Assembly (NCBI GenBank): GCA_017163975.1
Contig: JAFFSR010000221.1
Location: 6,572,001 to 6,636,000 of the forward strand
Source: Anastatus disparis
Lineage: Eukaryota > Arthropoda > Insecta > Hymenoptera > Eupelmidae
DNA: 64,000 bases
Direction: 5' to 3'
Below are positions 46,951 through 62,261 of this stretch, piece by piece. Position numbers and translations under genes: made by a program. The notes under the pieces were generated by a model. The model was not told the origin of the DNA and did not search any database. It saw only the letters and a list, made by a program, of their open reading frames with translations. Position 1 is the first letter of the stretch, and the number at the start of each line of letters is the position of its first letter.

Positions 46951-48700
46951 AAGAAAAATTTGGAGACTATCATTTGCAGGTCATTTGTTCTTATTCTTGC
47001 GTTGTCTTCTTACGACACGTATATTTTATAAGCTATATTGATCGTCTAAAATATTAACTTTCAAACTGGTTAAAAAAAGTAAAGACTGTATTCGTAATGT
47101 AAATATTTGATCCATACTATTCGGATCAAGTATAAAAAATATGACGAAGGGAAATTATTAGTTTCGAGGTAATAATGTATTAAATTATCATTTAAAAAAG
47201 ATTATACATCTTAAAGATAAAATCCACGTTTAATATTTGCATATGAACATCTTATATTGATTGATTTCTCAAAGCATAATTATTAAATAATTATCAATCA
47301 TTAAAGTTTCATAAGTGCCAAATACTTACAATTTTATTTTTAAATTAATTTACTAATACTATACTATCATAAAAGACAAAGAATTCTGACAAAGAAATTC
47401 TTTTTAATTTTCAAATTAATGCTCGTTAATCAAATCAAATAATTTCAATGAGATTGAAATTTTTACTTTCTCAATCATCCAAATATTATTTGATTTTATC
47501 TTTAGATGACATCGCTGCTGGTCAGTGATAAATATTTAGTTATAGAAAAGTTATTTTTTTGAGTGATAGATCAATTTATTTAGTGTATACCTAATACAGA
47601 TACAAAGTATAGAATTCGTTTTATTCAAAACTATAATCTGTGATTTTTCGCACTTAAAGATTGAGATTTAGCTGAAAGAACCTCAACCAGTGATATTTAT
47701 TTGATTAGTATTTAAGTATTTCGTATATCAAAACAAAACTAACTTTGCACATGACTTCCAACTGATTCAAACTAATATTGTATTACGACCACGAATGTTG
47801 TTCCGTATTAAATTATAATAATGTATTATGCTATTTTTGAAGAGTTTACTAGTTTACAATTCTGTATTAAAATGAAATTATGAAGGTTTTTAATATTTTA
47901 ATCACGTATACAGTTTCTAGGTCATACCAAATTAGTTTGAGGTTTATCTTGAAAGAGTGAATTTAAGTATTTGTAATGTCTACAGAATCATTCATATTAC
48001 GATTAAGAATCTAAAAAAACTAAAGTATATACATGTTTGAAAATTTCAAACGTTAAAAACTATATAATATAACTTTATTTCAATTAAATTTTATGTTTAA
48101 TAATTGAAAAAAACGAAATTGATATCAGTCCATAGAAAAGTTACAAAACTTGGACAAACGTCAAAATAATATTTCCAACTGTTGGTGGCTAAAGTATGAG
48201 ATTAATTTTTAATTCATATCTGTAAATTTTATTTCAAAAACTAAACATAAGAATTATTATTCAACGTAGTTCGTTGATGGACAGACTGTGAATTTTCATG
48301 TTGGCTAATTTTTTATGAAACTTTTATATCAGTAACTAATGAAAAACAATCTAGAAGACGTCTAGTCTTAGAATTTCATTTGTTTTCATTTGTTAGATTT
48401 ATTTATACCTAAAATAACAATAATTTCCATCACATGCATATAAATTCCTGATAGTCGAAAAAAAAAGTTCTTCATTATGTTCATTTAAAAAAATTTTCAT
48501 TGCATATTGCATACGATGTTAAAACGATTAGTATTCTTATAATAGATAATAATACATATTTGAAAAAAATTACTAAAAATCCATAAATGTAGTTCAAAGT
48601 CAAAATAACCAATGATTTTTTTATAACAAAGTTACATTTTGTTCAAATTTTTATTTTAATTGCTCAATCATTATGACCTGTAGAAATTGAAATGAATGAA
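46951..48700 (+). other. RASGRF 3' untranslated region (extent uncertain)
   Basis: AT-rich sequence directly after the stop codon, without open frames of note. Variant ATTAAA signals occur at about 47180 and 47303. The first canonical AATAAA I see after the stop is at 49023-49028, so the UTR is either short with a variant signal or about 2 kb long. The end given here is arbitrary. Confidence 0.4.
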
Positions 48701-48713
48701 CTTATTTATATAA

Positions 48714-48948
48714 GGTACCGTCAAGGTCCCATATATTGATTATTTGAACATTTTTTAATATGACAAAAAATTATGAAATTTAGTTTTTTTTTCTATTTTT
48801 GATTTTATACATGAAATTTAAATATTTATAATAACGAATTTGAATTGATGATATTAATGGAGTAAACAATATTTTATAATCGGAATTTGACGACGATTAA
48901 AATAGTTATAGAAAATTAAATTAAACTTTTGGGTTCCTGACGGTACCC
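48714..48948. mobile_element. Short inverted-repeat element (GGTACCGTCA ends)
   Basis: GGTACCGTCAAGGTCCCA at the left end and TGGGTTCCTGACGGTACC at the right end (an imperfect complement) bound 235 bp of AT-rich, non-coding DNA. Typical of a MITE; target duplication not resolved. Confidence 0.7.
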
Positions 48949-51900
48949 ATTTTTGAAATTACTTTTGAAATTTAAAACGTAAAATGAAGTAAAGAAAATT
49001 AATTTTCAATTCAAATATGTCTAATAAAATAATAATGATAGGCTCAGTTCAGTTCGTGGAAATTTAAAAATTTTGAATTGAAAAACATGAAATGAAAATT
49101 GAATATCTTAATATTAGGAAAGTATTTTTTATTTTGTTATAATCTTGGTGGAAATTTAAACGTTTTTTTTACCATTTTATGACCAGTAGAAATGGAAATG
49201 CTTTTTTTTAACATTTTATGGCCATTTCTTTGGCATCATTATTACTAATAACCTTGAATGTGTGTATACACCATTTTTTATGTTCACATTTCTACCAGGG
49301 AATTTATTTTTAGAATTCTGAAATTTCTAATATCTGAACTAAGTCTATCTAAAAATTAGCAAAAAGATTATATGTCCATTCCTATATGTGCAGCAGTTAC
49401 CGATACGTAGAAAGTCGATTTTGTACGGCTCATCGGCACAGTATTACTGTGAATGCTTTAAAATTAATATGCAAAAAGAAAAACTGATTTAATAAAAGAA
49501 AAAAGATTGAAAAAAATTAAATGCATCACCGATTATAATTGTAAATGCAATTAAAAACTTTTTAGATAACACAACATTGACGAAAGAAAGATTGTACATG
49601 ACAATCAATAGCGTATACAATCGAGAAGTTAGAACAGTATTTCCATTCTTCGACTTTAGTCGAATTTTTTCATAAATGAAAACGTCGAACTTTTTGTTTG
49701 CCGTATTAAAAAAAAATATATATATAAAAATAGATATATATAAAGTATATCCGAAAAAAAACAAAAATATTTTGCGTGGATTCGCGTTGTTATATATGCA
49801 GAAATGTATCTAGTCTATTGATAGTTCCTTAAGAAGGTTACAACGATAGTACAGATAAAAAGTACCTAAAAATGCTGTTAAACTAAATCAAAGCTCAACC
49901 TTGACGTGATTACAAACTAAACAAAATAATTTACGTAGAATTGTTTAAATTTCATAATGATTTTTCTTTTTCCTAAATAACGATCAAAAGTATAAAATTT
50001 ATAAATTATCGAACATTTCATGAAATGTTTTAAGTCACGGATCTTTGTAATACATATCAATTTTATCTACTGCTTTATTCTATAATACTAAGATATAGAT
50101 TTAAAAATTATAAAAATTAGATATTTTCAATTTAAAAATAATATTTAATTTTAAGATCAAATTTCTATTTGAATTCAAATTAAAATATTTTAAATATTAA
50201 ATTAATTAAATTAATTAATAACTAAAATATCATATCTTTATTGAATATTTAATGATCATTTAAAATTTATTTTTATAGTTCAATTTATTCTTAGTTTACA
50301 TTAAAAGAAAAAAAAATGATAAAAATGCACGTTTATATGTAAAATTAATACGTAGATTAATTTCTCATAAATGTTACTAAGAGAGCGCACTTATAAGAAA
50401 TCTTCAAAATTACTCTATTCGTATATTGTATGTAAATATAGAATCTTCAAAAAAAAAACTTTATTAAAGTTATTACTTGTTGTTAAAAAAAAAAACTATT
50501 TCCACGTGCTAAACAAAAACTTTGTTTAAATAATTAGTCAAAATATATGTCGAATATCCAAATAAGTAAATATTCATTATATAGAAGAAAAAGCGTGACA
50601 TAATTAAATTTTTATGGATTCAAGAAATATATATTAATTATAGATTCAAAGAATAATCAATATCAAAGAAAAACTTGTATGATAAAATATTTATTTTTAA
50701 AAATTACAAACTAAATCATTCTCACAAAACTAATTGAAATTAAAGTTCCAAAACAGCACCTAAATAGTGCGATATACTATAGATTAAATATAAAATATAA
50801 AGGAATGATTTTAAAAGTATAAATATTAAAAAGTAAACTCAAATAAAATAAATATATAAAATTATTTAGTAAATAATTAATACAATTAATTAATTGTATA
50901 CGTGATTTATCTATTTATTTATTTTTTTAATTAAAAGATATCTGTTATATATTTTTAATTTTGAGAATTTACAGAATCTTTTATTCTAATGTTTAAAATC
51001 TTTATTAAGTTTATATCATATTTTATGATTCATGTAAAATTATGATTGGAATTAAATTATCTCTGAAGTAAATGTTATCTTATTCAGGTAGAGCATCGCG
51101 CAAAATCAGTAATAGAAAATATATGCTGTATGGATTACTGTTAATAGTAATTAATGTCATATGTTACTGTTGCTAATTTTTAGATAAAAAAAGTACATTT
51201 AAAAATTTCTCAAATCATGCGTTAACAAAACCTTTAACTCAAAATACTCTGAAATTATAGTTACATTAAATATTATTTAAATAATTTAAGTAAATTTATT
51301 AGACTAATGAAAAATTAAATGTAGTGAAATTTTAAAATATTCAAAAGTATATTCACAATATAAATTACCATTTAAAAAATTTTATCGTCAAAATAAAAAA
51401 TATTGTAATGTTGATATATCGTTAAAGGGTGAACTTGAACCGTAAGTATATTTATATATTAACAAGAGAAAGTATCTAAAAATGTGTCCAATCAAATGAA
51501 TTTAGGATGTTAAAGTAATATATATTGAGTGTGAGACAAAAATAGTATACCGTTTGCATTTTTATTAAATTAAAATTCTATTCATTTTTAAAAATAGAAT
51601 CAAAGGACATTTTTGAAAAATGATTAATTATTTATATATATAATTTATTATATATATAGCATGATTTAATGTTAAAAAAAAATAGTGAAATTAATTTTAT
51701 TATCAAACCTGCAGCTGTTTTAACAAATCTAATGGGAAGTATAATAGCAATTTTCTTTATAGAAATATAATACTTTATTTCTGATTCTCATTCTGAAATT
51801 TGTTCAATGATAATAATATCTTCGTGTATACGTAGATGTATATTGTGCATAAATTATTTGTGAGTGAGAATGTATGAAATTAAAATAGTTTAACAATTGC

Positions 51901-53824
51901 GCGATGCTATATATAGTCCTAAAACAAAAAAAAAGTAAGATTTCGATTACAAATCATCAGCTGGTTGTGAATAAGTGTTTAATGTGCCGGAATGATGACC
52001 AATATAAGCGATAATTGTCGCATAAAACGATTTGCTATTTGGATATAACATAAATCTTTTTTTCATATGATTAAATTGGATATTACTTTTATAAATTCAA
52101 AGTCTAATTTCATAATATTATAACTTTGAAAATATTTTCGTATTTAAATTGTACAGTGATTTTTTATTTCAAAATATTCATTTTAAATTATTTATAACGA
52201 ACAATAATAGTTAGGTTTTTAAACTAAGAGAAAATATAAATCATAAAAAAATGATCAAATAAGTAGCTTATTGTTTTATTGCGATAAAATTTCTATCGCT
52301 GGTCACATTATCGACAATTCGTCTGGCATGCAATACGTCTATTATTACATAACATTATAATAAAGCGAAACTCTTTTAACTAAAGATAAAAGCTCAAATC
52401 TGACTAATTGTATTTATTATTGTTATAAGCTCGAGGAATTGAAGATTATTAAGAAACAATTGTATAGAAGGAACCAAATATTAAAATATGAGTGCTTGAT
52501 AAGTTTTGTTAAATGCTCCTTTCGATATGGATTCAAATGTTAAGTCTGTTTTGAAATATTGATGATATTATATAATGTGACAAAAAAAAATCCATTGTAA
52601 TTATAAGCTAAAATGTAGAGGCTCATTACATTCATGTTAAGAATGATAAAAAAAAAGGTTAAACCTTTCAGCGTCCTCGATAATATTGTAAACTAATCGT
52701 TAATACTGTCTCTGATCTATCGAATATTTTATATCTTCCATCTGTAAATGAAAAGAACATATTCTTCTGTATAACGTGTCTTTTTTATTATCTACACCCT
52801 TTACTATTTTCCCTTTTTAAAATGCTCAGAATTCCATCAATTTTCATTGTATTAAAACATTTTTATAATTTTGTAGATAATTATCTGTACTTTGAGGAAA
52901 ATTTGATGTAAAACTTTGAATACAAGTCGATACTGCATCTCTATGTTCCGATGAAGCCGAAACATCTTTTAAACCTAACGTCTGACGAAATCTTGACTTT
53001 TTCACTTATTTTTGCGATTGTCATCGATTATTTTGTTATAACTTTTTTAATTTCTCCTCATTGATTTTTTTTAATTTTCATATTTTTACTATATGTAAGT
53101 ATTAAAAGTAAGTTCCCCTGCTTGCCCTTTTTTGGTACATATTCGTAGGACTCTTCCTTTACGCAAGCTTAATAATTTTTAGCTGTTTGAAATAATAAAA
53201 AATTATAAATTGTTGAATTTCAGAAATTTATTTTTTAATAAGGTTATCAAAAATTATGTTTTCGTACACTATAGAACCATTCGTAAATATTTCGTATGTA
53301 ATACTGGCTTTGATCATTATACGAAAGATTTCCTCGCTAATAATAAGAATTTGCTAAAGTTCACATCACAGGAAGAATTATGAGTTGGATGCCGTAGATA
53401 AAAAAAAAGAAAAGAAAAACAATGCAAATAATAGAGACAGAAAGAGAGATGCATAGAAGTGAGAGTCTGTGCACTTTTGTTACGTACAGACACAAGTGGA
53501 GTCGGCGCAATAGTTGAAGGGTACTACAAAAATCTTGGTAATATGGCTTAAATTACATCAAGCATTCGGAGTAATGAGAATAGCGACCTCTCACTTTTAT
53601 CTCTCGCTCATCTAATCCGTTTTTTAATCTGTTTCCTTGAGTGTCCTCTGCACACTTCTCATTTTTCTACTTTAATTTTTCCTTTAAATCTGTTTAAAAT
53701 TATGTCACTTATTTTCGAAATAACGAATCTTATCGATTTTTACTATATAAAAAAAATTGAAAAAGCAAATATGTAAATTTTTAAATAAAATATTTCTAAT
53801 TTTTTAATGTATATTGAAAACTTA
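48949..53824. other. Intergenic AT-rich DNA
   Basis: About 4.9 kb downstream of RASGRF with no exon-like frame, RNA gene or clear repeat. AATAAA at 49023 and 49491 could end the RASGRF transcript. Confidence 0.75.
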
Positions 53825-53971
53825 TTAACCTTTTCACAGCCGGCATTTTTTCTACTGAAAAAGTGTAACTTTCTCGAAATTTTCCATATAAATGTTCCTT
53901 AAGTAATAGTATATGTGGATCAATTACAGAATGACGCCATATGGCGTCATCCCGGCTGTTCAGAAGGTTAA
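53825..53971. mobile_element. piggyBac-like MITE with TTAA target sites
   Basis: TTAA, then CCTTTTCACAGCCGGCAT at the left; the right end reads, on the minus strand, TTAA CCTTCTGAACAGCCGGGAT. Both ends abut TTAA, the target site of piggyBac elements. 147 bp including both TTAA copies; contains a perfect 20-bp palindrome ATGACGCCATATGGCGTCAT at 53931-53950. Too short to code. Confidence 0.8.
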
Positions 53972-55491
53972 AATATACATTAAAACAATAATAAATGATT
54001 CAAAAGATTTTCAATGATTTAAAAGAACAAGTAGTTTTATTCAATAAATCATATATGAAGTATATATAATATTTAAAGATAAATGTAATGAATCGAAAAA
54101 ATCTCCTTTGTGAATTGGCTTATTCCCACTACGCGATTGGAAACCCGAGTAAAAATTTAAATTATAGTATAGACCTTGTTATCATCAATACATTGAATAA
54201 AAAATTTTCAATATTCCGGCAATATAATGGCGAAACTACACTATCCAATATGTTTTCTTTATATTGACAACAGGTGCTTAATAAAATTATATTATTTAAA
54301 AGAATGATTTAAAAAATTCTGTCTCAGGGATTTAATAAGCTTGTGCTTTAAGTTAGTTTGTTTTGTTGATCATTTTTAATTCAATTTATGTTATAACATA
54401 TACAGCTCTGCGAGCTTCAGTAAATTATATTTTAATATTAATTTAATTAAATGTTTTTTGCAAAATTAGGAGTTTATATAGGCAACATTTAAAAATTTAA
54501 AAGTAAATACTTAGAGTGATGAAAATGAAAGTAATAGGAAAAATTTTCATCAATATTTGTACTTTTGAATTTAGAGAGTAGAAAATTAATTTGTTTAGCT
54601 ATTTAATTTTTAAAGAATTGCTATCCTCTTAGTTTATTAAAAAAGTTTAAAAAAAGCACTTTAACATAATAAAAGTGTCGAGTGACTTTTTCAAAGACCA
54701 ATTAAAATATAAAAAACAGAAAACTTTCTCACAAGTCAACAAGCTCTTGACTTTTCAGAATGCGAATCATTTTTCATTTGGATATTAAACAGATGAAGAA
54801 CGTACATCGGGCATCGACAAGTTATAAACTGGCTAGGGAAACTTGACAAGATAACTCTAGCAGCTGAAGCGGAAAAAAGAAACAGGTTTGCCTTGTTAGC
54901 GAAAGAAGCCAAGGGTCGATGACAGCAAAAAAAAAAAAAGTGTTTTATGTATAAAACATACGTATACTTGTACACACAAAACTTTTCTCTGAATCACGCT
55001 ATCGAGTGACAACATTACATAGAGAGATCCTTTACCGATTTTTCTGTTGCCACCTATGAAATATTCATTGGTTACTCTCGAAAAGCGATAAACTTGCTTT
55101 CTCTCGTCTGTCTTTTCTTCTTTTCGGCTTCTATTTCTGATAGATATATCCCTAATCGAAAAAAGTTTCTATATATATATATATATATATTTAGGTTGCT
55201 TGGGAACAATTTGAAAGGCAAACAGTTTACCGCAGGCTTCTATTGTCCTGATCCTGAAGTTTGACCTGGGTTTCATACGGCATCACAAGTCTGACCTTAA
55301 ATTTAATTTTTTTTATGTCAAATATAATTATTTATTTTTTATTCTGTCTGTTTTCAGAAGTAAACAGTTCCCTTAGAATCTAAAATTTTCAAATTACAAA
55401 ATAATAAATAAGCTATTAAATTAACAAAAATCGAAAAATATAGTATTGTCAAATCATTTTATTTTTACAAAAAAAAATACTAGTATCGAAT

Positions 55492-55518
55492 AGTGGTTAT
55501 TGAAATTCAATAACCACT
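55492..55518. repeat. 27-bp perfect palindrome
   Basis: AGTGGTTATTGAA, one base, then its exact complement TTCAATAACCACT. A rare perfect 13-bp arm; role unknown. Confidence 0.9.
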
Positions 55519-58500
55519 CAGGTTTCCAGTTTGTAGTATAACAATGTATATATTTTTATTTTTATTTTATATATAATCTTTTTATGGAAATCGATGAAAG
55601 TTTGCATCAGAAATTTTCTTTACGGTTTTACAAAAAAAGGATTTATTAAAACATAATACATGTACTGTAATGATTATAAAAAATTCAATTTGAATGTATC
55701 AGTCGTTTATTGCAAATTGGTATCGGTATGATAATTTTTAAAATAAACATCTTAGTTCCTTTTAATACAATGTTCCAATTCACGATTTAAAAACATATCT
55801 AAATCTCATATCAGATTCCCATTAACATTAATCAAACGTAAAACTTTCTCTGGCCGTTATGCCGTAAGAACATTACGTATGCAGATAATGGATAACCGCT
55901 ATTCTCAAAATATTTTTGACACTTAATAACTTAATTGTCCGAACCTTCTTTCTCAGCATTTTATAGTTTGTATAAAGCATTTGGACTTAGAATATATGCG
56001 GGAAGCTTGGAATTAGGCATAAATTTTCGCGCGTAACACGCAACGATGTAATTGCATTATTAAAACGCACCTTGTATTCCAGCCTCGGCTTAATTTAGAA
56101 TGCTCTTTGAAGCTAAAGAAAGTTACCATAGCTTACTGCACTAACGTCTGTATATTCAAATAGCCGTTCATGCAAAGGCCTGTCTAAAGTAAGTTTAAAT
56201 TGCACAGTCCATATAGTCGCCGCGTATACCCGGCGCGCTCGTTTCTACCTATCTGATTCAAAACTTGGTCTCTTTGTAATCAACAACTTCGTTGCTTTTC
56301 TATAGCCAAGCTCCGCGGTTGCTTTACTTCTTTCTACCTTTCTCACTTGCAGTATACTTTTTTTTTAAAGCTGTAGAATTTTGCTATTGAAAAAGGTAGC
56401 GGTGTTTTTAACTTTGTTATACTTACTTGCTAAGAGACAAGTCGTTTATAGAAGTCTAAATTTGTCGTTGGAATCTTGGAGCACTGAAATTTGTCGTTTC
56501 AATTTCAGATGAAAAATATAACAGTTCAGTTATTTTAAATTTTACTCCATATTTATTATTCTCACAAGAATAAGAAATTTTCATATCAATATCTTAATTA
56601 ATCAATATCTCAACGTTTTTATTATTATTGTTAAAAATTAAAGAATAGTTAAATTAACTATATTTTGAATCATATATACTTAATTACATATTGACTACTA
56701 TAATATTATTAGATTATAAATCTAGATTATTATTTAGATAAAAAATTTTTGTTTATCATTTAATTAAATGTGTTTAAAATTTTTTATATGAATTTAAAAA
56801 TAGATACTTTAAGTTTTAAAGTTGATTTTTTTTATTTAAATTTTACATAGTTATTATTAAGTAAAATTAAAGCATACCATATAAAGTTATCATATGAACC
56901 TTATTGAAGCGAAAGCTTACGTTATAAAGCATTACCATTATAAAGCTGCATATTAGTAACGAAATAATTTTTGACTTGTTTATAAGTTTAAATATTTGCT
57001 GAAAAAGTTAAAGTATAAAATATTTTATTGAAATTAAATATTTTAAGGGTTATTTATCGAACGCTGTTTTGATCCTTACAGAAATTCAACATGGCAATGT
57101 TTTAAGATAAACTTTATTGATGGTAACCATATTTAATACATTCTTTACGCTTGTAACAGAACTATTATAAGTTAATTATCGATAAAGGTATGACAAATGA
57201 CAATTCTATTTCAAGAGATATGAAATGTGTGGCAAATTTCATAGAGGAATCATAATTATTTCTAAAAATCCGAGGTATTTTTGAGAGATGCTATTTTTTC
57301 TTTCAGGGACATTGAACGAGAAAGCACGTATTATAAATGTCAGAATGTCTCTGAGAGACCAAAATAATACCTAGTACTTCTTAAATAGATGTAAAGATTA
57401 GTAATATGTTACAGGATAATTTAAGAAAAAAATACGGCAGTTTTTAGTATATATTATGAACATTACTCAATTAAATTTTTAAAATACTTATTAACTATGG
57501 AGAATTTTAGATTCTTGATAAAAAGTAATCGATTATTTGAAAAATTACCGAGTTACTGTATCGAGAACTTGATATTCTCTGTGACTAATGAATAGCTTTG
57601 TATGAAAATTTAAATCAATAATGTTTATAATTGATACTTCTAGCGAAAGCATTTTTTCATTTCAATTGTTACTCTAATTGTAATTATTAATGTTCATTAG
57701 TGGGTAAGTTAATGGAATATTACCTACTTTTATATTTCTTAATTGATTTTTATTAAATATAAATAATTTTAAATGTTAATTTTCTCATTGCAGTTGTAAG
57801 TTGATTTTCTCAATTAATCTGCATTATAAAGATTTATGAAGCTTCTTTTCAGAGTGTAATTATACCCCCGATGTTATTAATTAAACGATGTTTTTAATTA
57901 AGTTTTTACTTTCACAAAAGAAAGCTTTGTAAATAGATAACGAGTTTAATGCGAGTTTTTAATCAACAAATCCTTTTTAACATGCTATATTTCAATTGTA
58001 GATTTACGATTGAGTTGCATATTACAAAAATATCCATGACAAAGAATATTTAAATTAAGTTTATTTTTTCAAAAGTTTCATAGGATTCTGATTGATATAT
58101 ACGATATAAATAATAAAATCTATATAAAACAAAATAATTATGATTGATGGATAAATAATAACATTCTTCAAAGTTTGCAAATTTTTCATACATATAATGT
58201 AAAACGATAGATTTTCTGATCAAGTATTATTATGATAAAAAATATTTTTTTAATGACATAATAAAAGTATGTTTACAGTGACTATTAATAAAAATGTGCT
58301 ATTTATAAAAAGTAGATGTGTATGTGCGCGTATGTGCAAGCGTACGTGTTGGGGACTGTATATATTCTTTTACATTTTTAAAGCAAATTATACAAACATA
58401 GAATGAAATCTGATCTAATTTGATTTATTTTCATCGTTTCTTCGAATCATTGCGAAACATTACAAATGAGTTATATTTTTTTATCTTTAATTGATATGTA

Positions 58501-61500
58501 TTTGTTTTGTTACGAGTTATCGGTTTCTGAAAATCAATCATTTTAACTTTTTTCAATTGCAATATGAATTTTATTTAATGCAGAAAACCAATATTTGAAT
58601 AGTTTTATTTATTACCCCATCAAAAAATTTTTTAATAACTATTATTATTTTTTATATAAGCAATGTAAACACTTTTATGTAAATATATATGTATCTCATG
58701 GTTTTTATATTTATTTTCTGCTCATATGCAACAAACTTTGTTTTTCCGTCAGTTTTATAATTGGGACTAGGAAATAAATTCGTCCTGAATAAAAAATCAA
58801 TCGTATTTTAGAAGGAACGAAATTCAAAATTTAAACTAAAAAAAGATATTTTACTTTATTTCAAAATGATAAAGTGATCATAATGGTTGAGATCAGAATA
58901 AAATGCAAAAATATCGATTGAAAATCAATTGATTTAAAGAAACGTAATTATCATTAAACTAACTGTATACAAGAGATTAAGTTGTGAATACGGGCTTAAG
59001 CACATCTTCATTTAACTTTATTTCCTCTTCGTCCTATCAATGAGTTGAACATCCTGTAACTTAGCGCTCCACTGGCATGTCAGCGTAAGGTACATAAATC
59101 GATCGGCGCATAAAGTTCGTATATGCTGACATGATGTAACTCGTGAAACGTGCACCTAATAGCTCGTTATTATCAGTATATACCGGGCGCTGAATAAAGT
59201 TGTTTGCTTCATTCTCGTTTCTCTTTCTACTTCGCCATGGCTCGAGTCAATAGTCGATATTTTTGTTCTTCAGCTATTGTTAAAACAAATGCCCGGAGAC
59301 TTTTTATTCTCGCTTATTCTCTTTAATTCTTCTGAACATTTATAAGAGAATAAAAGACTCACGGGAGAAGGGGATGGATTATTCCATTGAAATTATAATT
59401 TAGCCACAAATGCAAGCGAGAAGTAGAAAAGACTGAGGAAGAGCGGAAGAAGAAAGAAGAGAATCGAAAATATTCAGCTATAGAGACCGGGGTACTAGCG
59501 AATCTACATAAAGTCGTAAGCTCATTTTATGGCGATAACGACGTTGCGAATGCAAATCGGATGGACGCCAGAGGGATGCTTTCTATCTCAATCTATGTAC
59601 ATGTATATAGTTGAAGCGAGACAACGCGATTCTCTCATTGAGAATATATACGGAAATAATATGGATTGTAAGACGGAAAACACGAAAGTCGTATATGATG
59701 TATATAATATCGTTGAAATGATCGATAGGTTGGTTCCGGTGTATGAAGTATACGCGCTGCACGTGTTCTTAAGTATGTACACTACCGCTTAAAAGTTTAA
59801 ACTTACCCTACAAAAAAGTGTAATACCTCCTGAACTATATATCGTGAAGTTCTTTTGTATCTTTTATTTGAAAGCTTGCATCATACACTTTCAAAATGTA
59901 GGGATTATTTTTTTCAGCGATACTTCCAATTACTTCTGTGCATGTTTGAAGTTGTAATAGATCATTTTCTTCTATCGAATCGATAGTATTTAAATATTTC
60001 ATAAAAAATTATTTAAAATAAAATTAATGTGTCTAGAAGAAAATAGGATTCTTGATAAAATACAATGGAAAAGCTGTAAAAACTGTAAATGCTATTATCT
60101 TTTTTCAAAAGTTCTGTAGTCCTTTAAAAATTTAACTGAATTATTATAAGATACTTATCTAGACTTGTTTTAATTGTTAATAATTCCTCATAGGAAATTC
60201 TCTTTGCGATACTTCTTTAAAGTTATATAGCGTCATGTCGTGGATGTCTATATCTGTATACGCTCATAATCACATAAGCTTTTAAAACAAGATTTTAGAT
60301 ATTTTTATTTATAGAGAATGGGAAATAGATATAATGGTTACTTAAGTAAGAAAAACCATGAAAACTTTGTTTATTGTTATGCACTTATTTGGTAACTGAT
60401 TACGTTTACAATGTATTGGCTAATTAATCTCATAAAAAGCAAATTTAAAGGTTTTTATTCTATAAAGTTTAATATTTTAAATCATAGTATCAAATAATTG
60501 ATTTATTAATATTTAGAGAACATAAAAATATATTTTAGATTTAGAAATTTTATAACAAATTTTTAAATTCAACAATTTCTATTAGAAATTGTCGTGCCAA
60601 GTCAGTTAGCAGTTTTTTTTTTGACATTTTCCATTAGTAATTTGATTCAGTCTATATAGCAAAAGGTAGAAAAAATTTTTAGAATTCATGTATTTGATAG
60701 TGATGCACGCTGTAAATATTATAATTTCCTAAATAATTATATTCTTGACAGATCATAAATTAAATAGTTAAATATTTGAATGGGCTCATACTTATATTAA
60801 AGAAATCTATTGTTGTTTGAGATAAAAAAAAATGTATTATGCGAAGAAAGAATTTAAATTGAGTTGATTCATCTTATCTTTTTGTACGTGCGAGACAAAC
60901 AGATATAATTTGTAGTAGAATCGTAGTGGTTCATTAAAATTCAATTCAAAAACGAATAACTTGTTTTATTATTTTAATTTATCGAATTACAATTGACGTA
61001 ACTTTTTAGTTGAACGAGCCACTGACGATTGATATCTTTATTTTGTAGAAAACAATGAAGCTCTAATGAAAAGATAATGGTTAGAAAGCATTTCACTAAT
61101 TGCACAACAAACGACATTTGGAATACTGGTATTACAAATTTAAACGTGAAAACGCTTTAATTCAAGAGGAACCTCGGCAACTAAAGAAGACACAATAAAG
61201 TTTTATTTAATGAATCAAAGGAGTAAAGCGAATACAGCAGCATTCACTAATCAGAGATCCGTTCCTCCTTTCTGCATTTCAGCTTTTTGGAGAAATTTTG
61301 GAGCTGCCGCTCGGCAGCAGCGTTTGAACTAAATAGTTGTGCAAGGACGTGGACTTTCAGAGGCCTTGCTAAAGAGAAATAGACAAAGAGAGAAAGATAA
61401 AGAGAATGGTTATAGAAATACCCAGGGCAAAGCTAAGTTTCTTACTTGGGCAGATAGTAATCGGTGGTGAACACGGTGACGATGGCAACCCGTTGCGCAA

Positions 61501-62261
61501 CCAAGAGAAGAGCAAAGAAGGGTTACTGGCTTGGGACGAACTTGACTCGACGATTAATATTTGCAGACAATGCTCCCGTGCAGCGCATATTTCCCCCCCA
61601 GCATCTAACCGGACGGTACCATTTGCGTCTTCAACTTCTCTTGACTTATTCTCCCTTTACTTTTCTTCTCTCTGTCTATGGCCTTTGCACAGAAAGCTTT
61701 GTACTTTCCGCCTCTTTCTCATCTCTCTCTCTTTCTCCCTTACATTCTATTTCTCTATATCTCTCTTTGTATTCTCTTGCATCTGCAGTTCCTATTGTAC
61801 TCTTTTAATGCTATTACTCGAAGTCTATTTATTTACTCTATTATCAACATTGTTCTCGTTTTTCAATAAACACGAGCTAGTTTGTTTCGTATTTCATACC
61901 AATTTTAAAATGTAGATATTAAAAAAAAGCTTTGGCTTTATTTTTTGCTTTTGTTATTGAAAAATATAAAGTTTTACTCGTTTTTGTAAAAGTTATAAGA
62001 ATATTTTCTTTAACTTGATATTGTTTTCTTATAGAGAAAGTTTTGTTTGGGTAAATTTCTATTCATATATTTGTTCATATGAATTTGTGTGGGTTTGAAT
62101 ACCTGAACTCGTGCTTGCTCGTATGTGTATATGTCCTTTGATTGTTTCAGCGTAAAAACTACTTGAAAATTCTCTGAATAAATTAATTTAGTCTCATAGT
62201 AGTTAAGATCATTTTTTATTTTTTCAAACTTCTTTTGAAAATGAAGTAATAGAATTAATTA

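Noticed and set aside
61406..61915. 169-codon plus-strand open frame downstream of RASGRF
   Set aside because: The first third has mixed composition but no known domain; the rest is a CT-rich simple run translating to Ser/Leu/Phe. Kept only as part of a GC-richer block.
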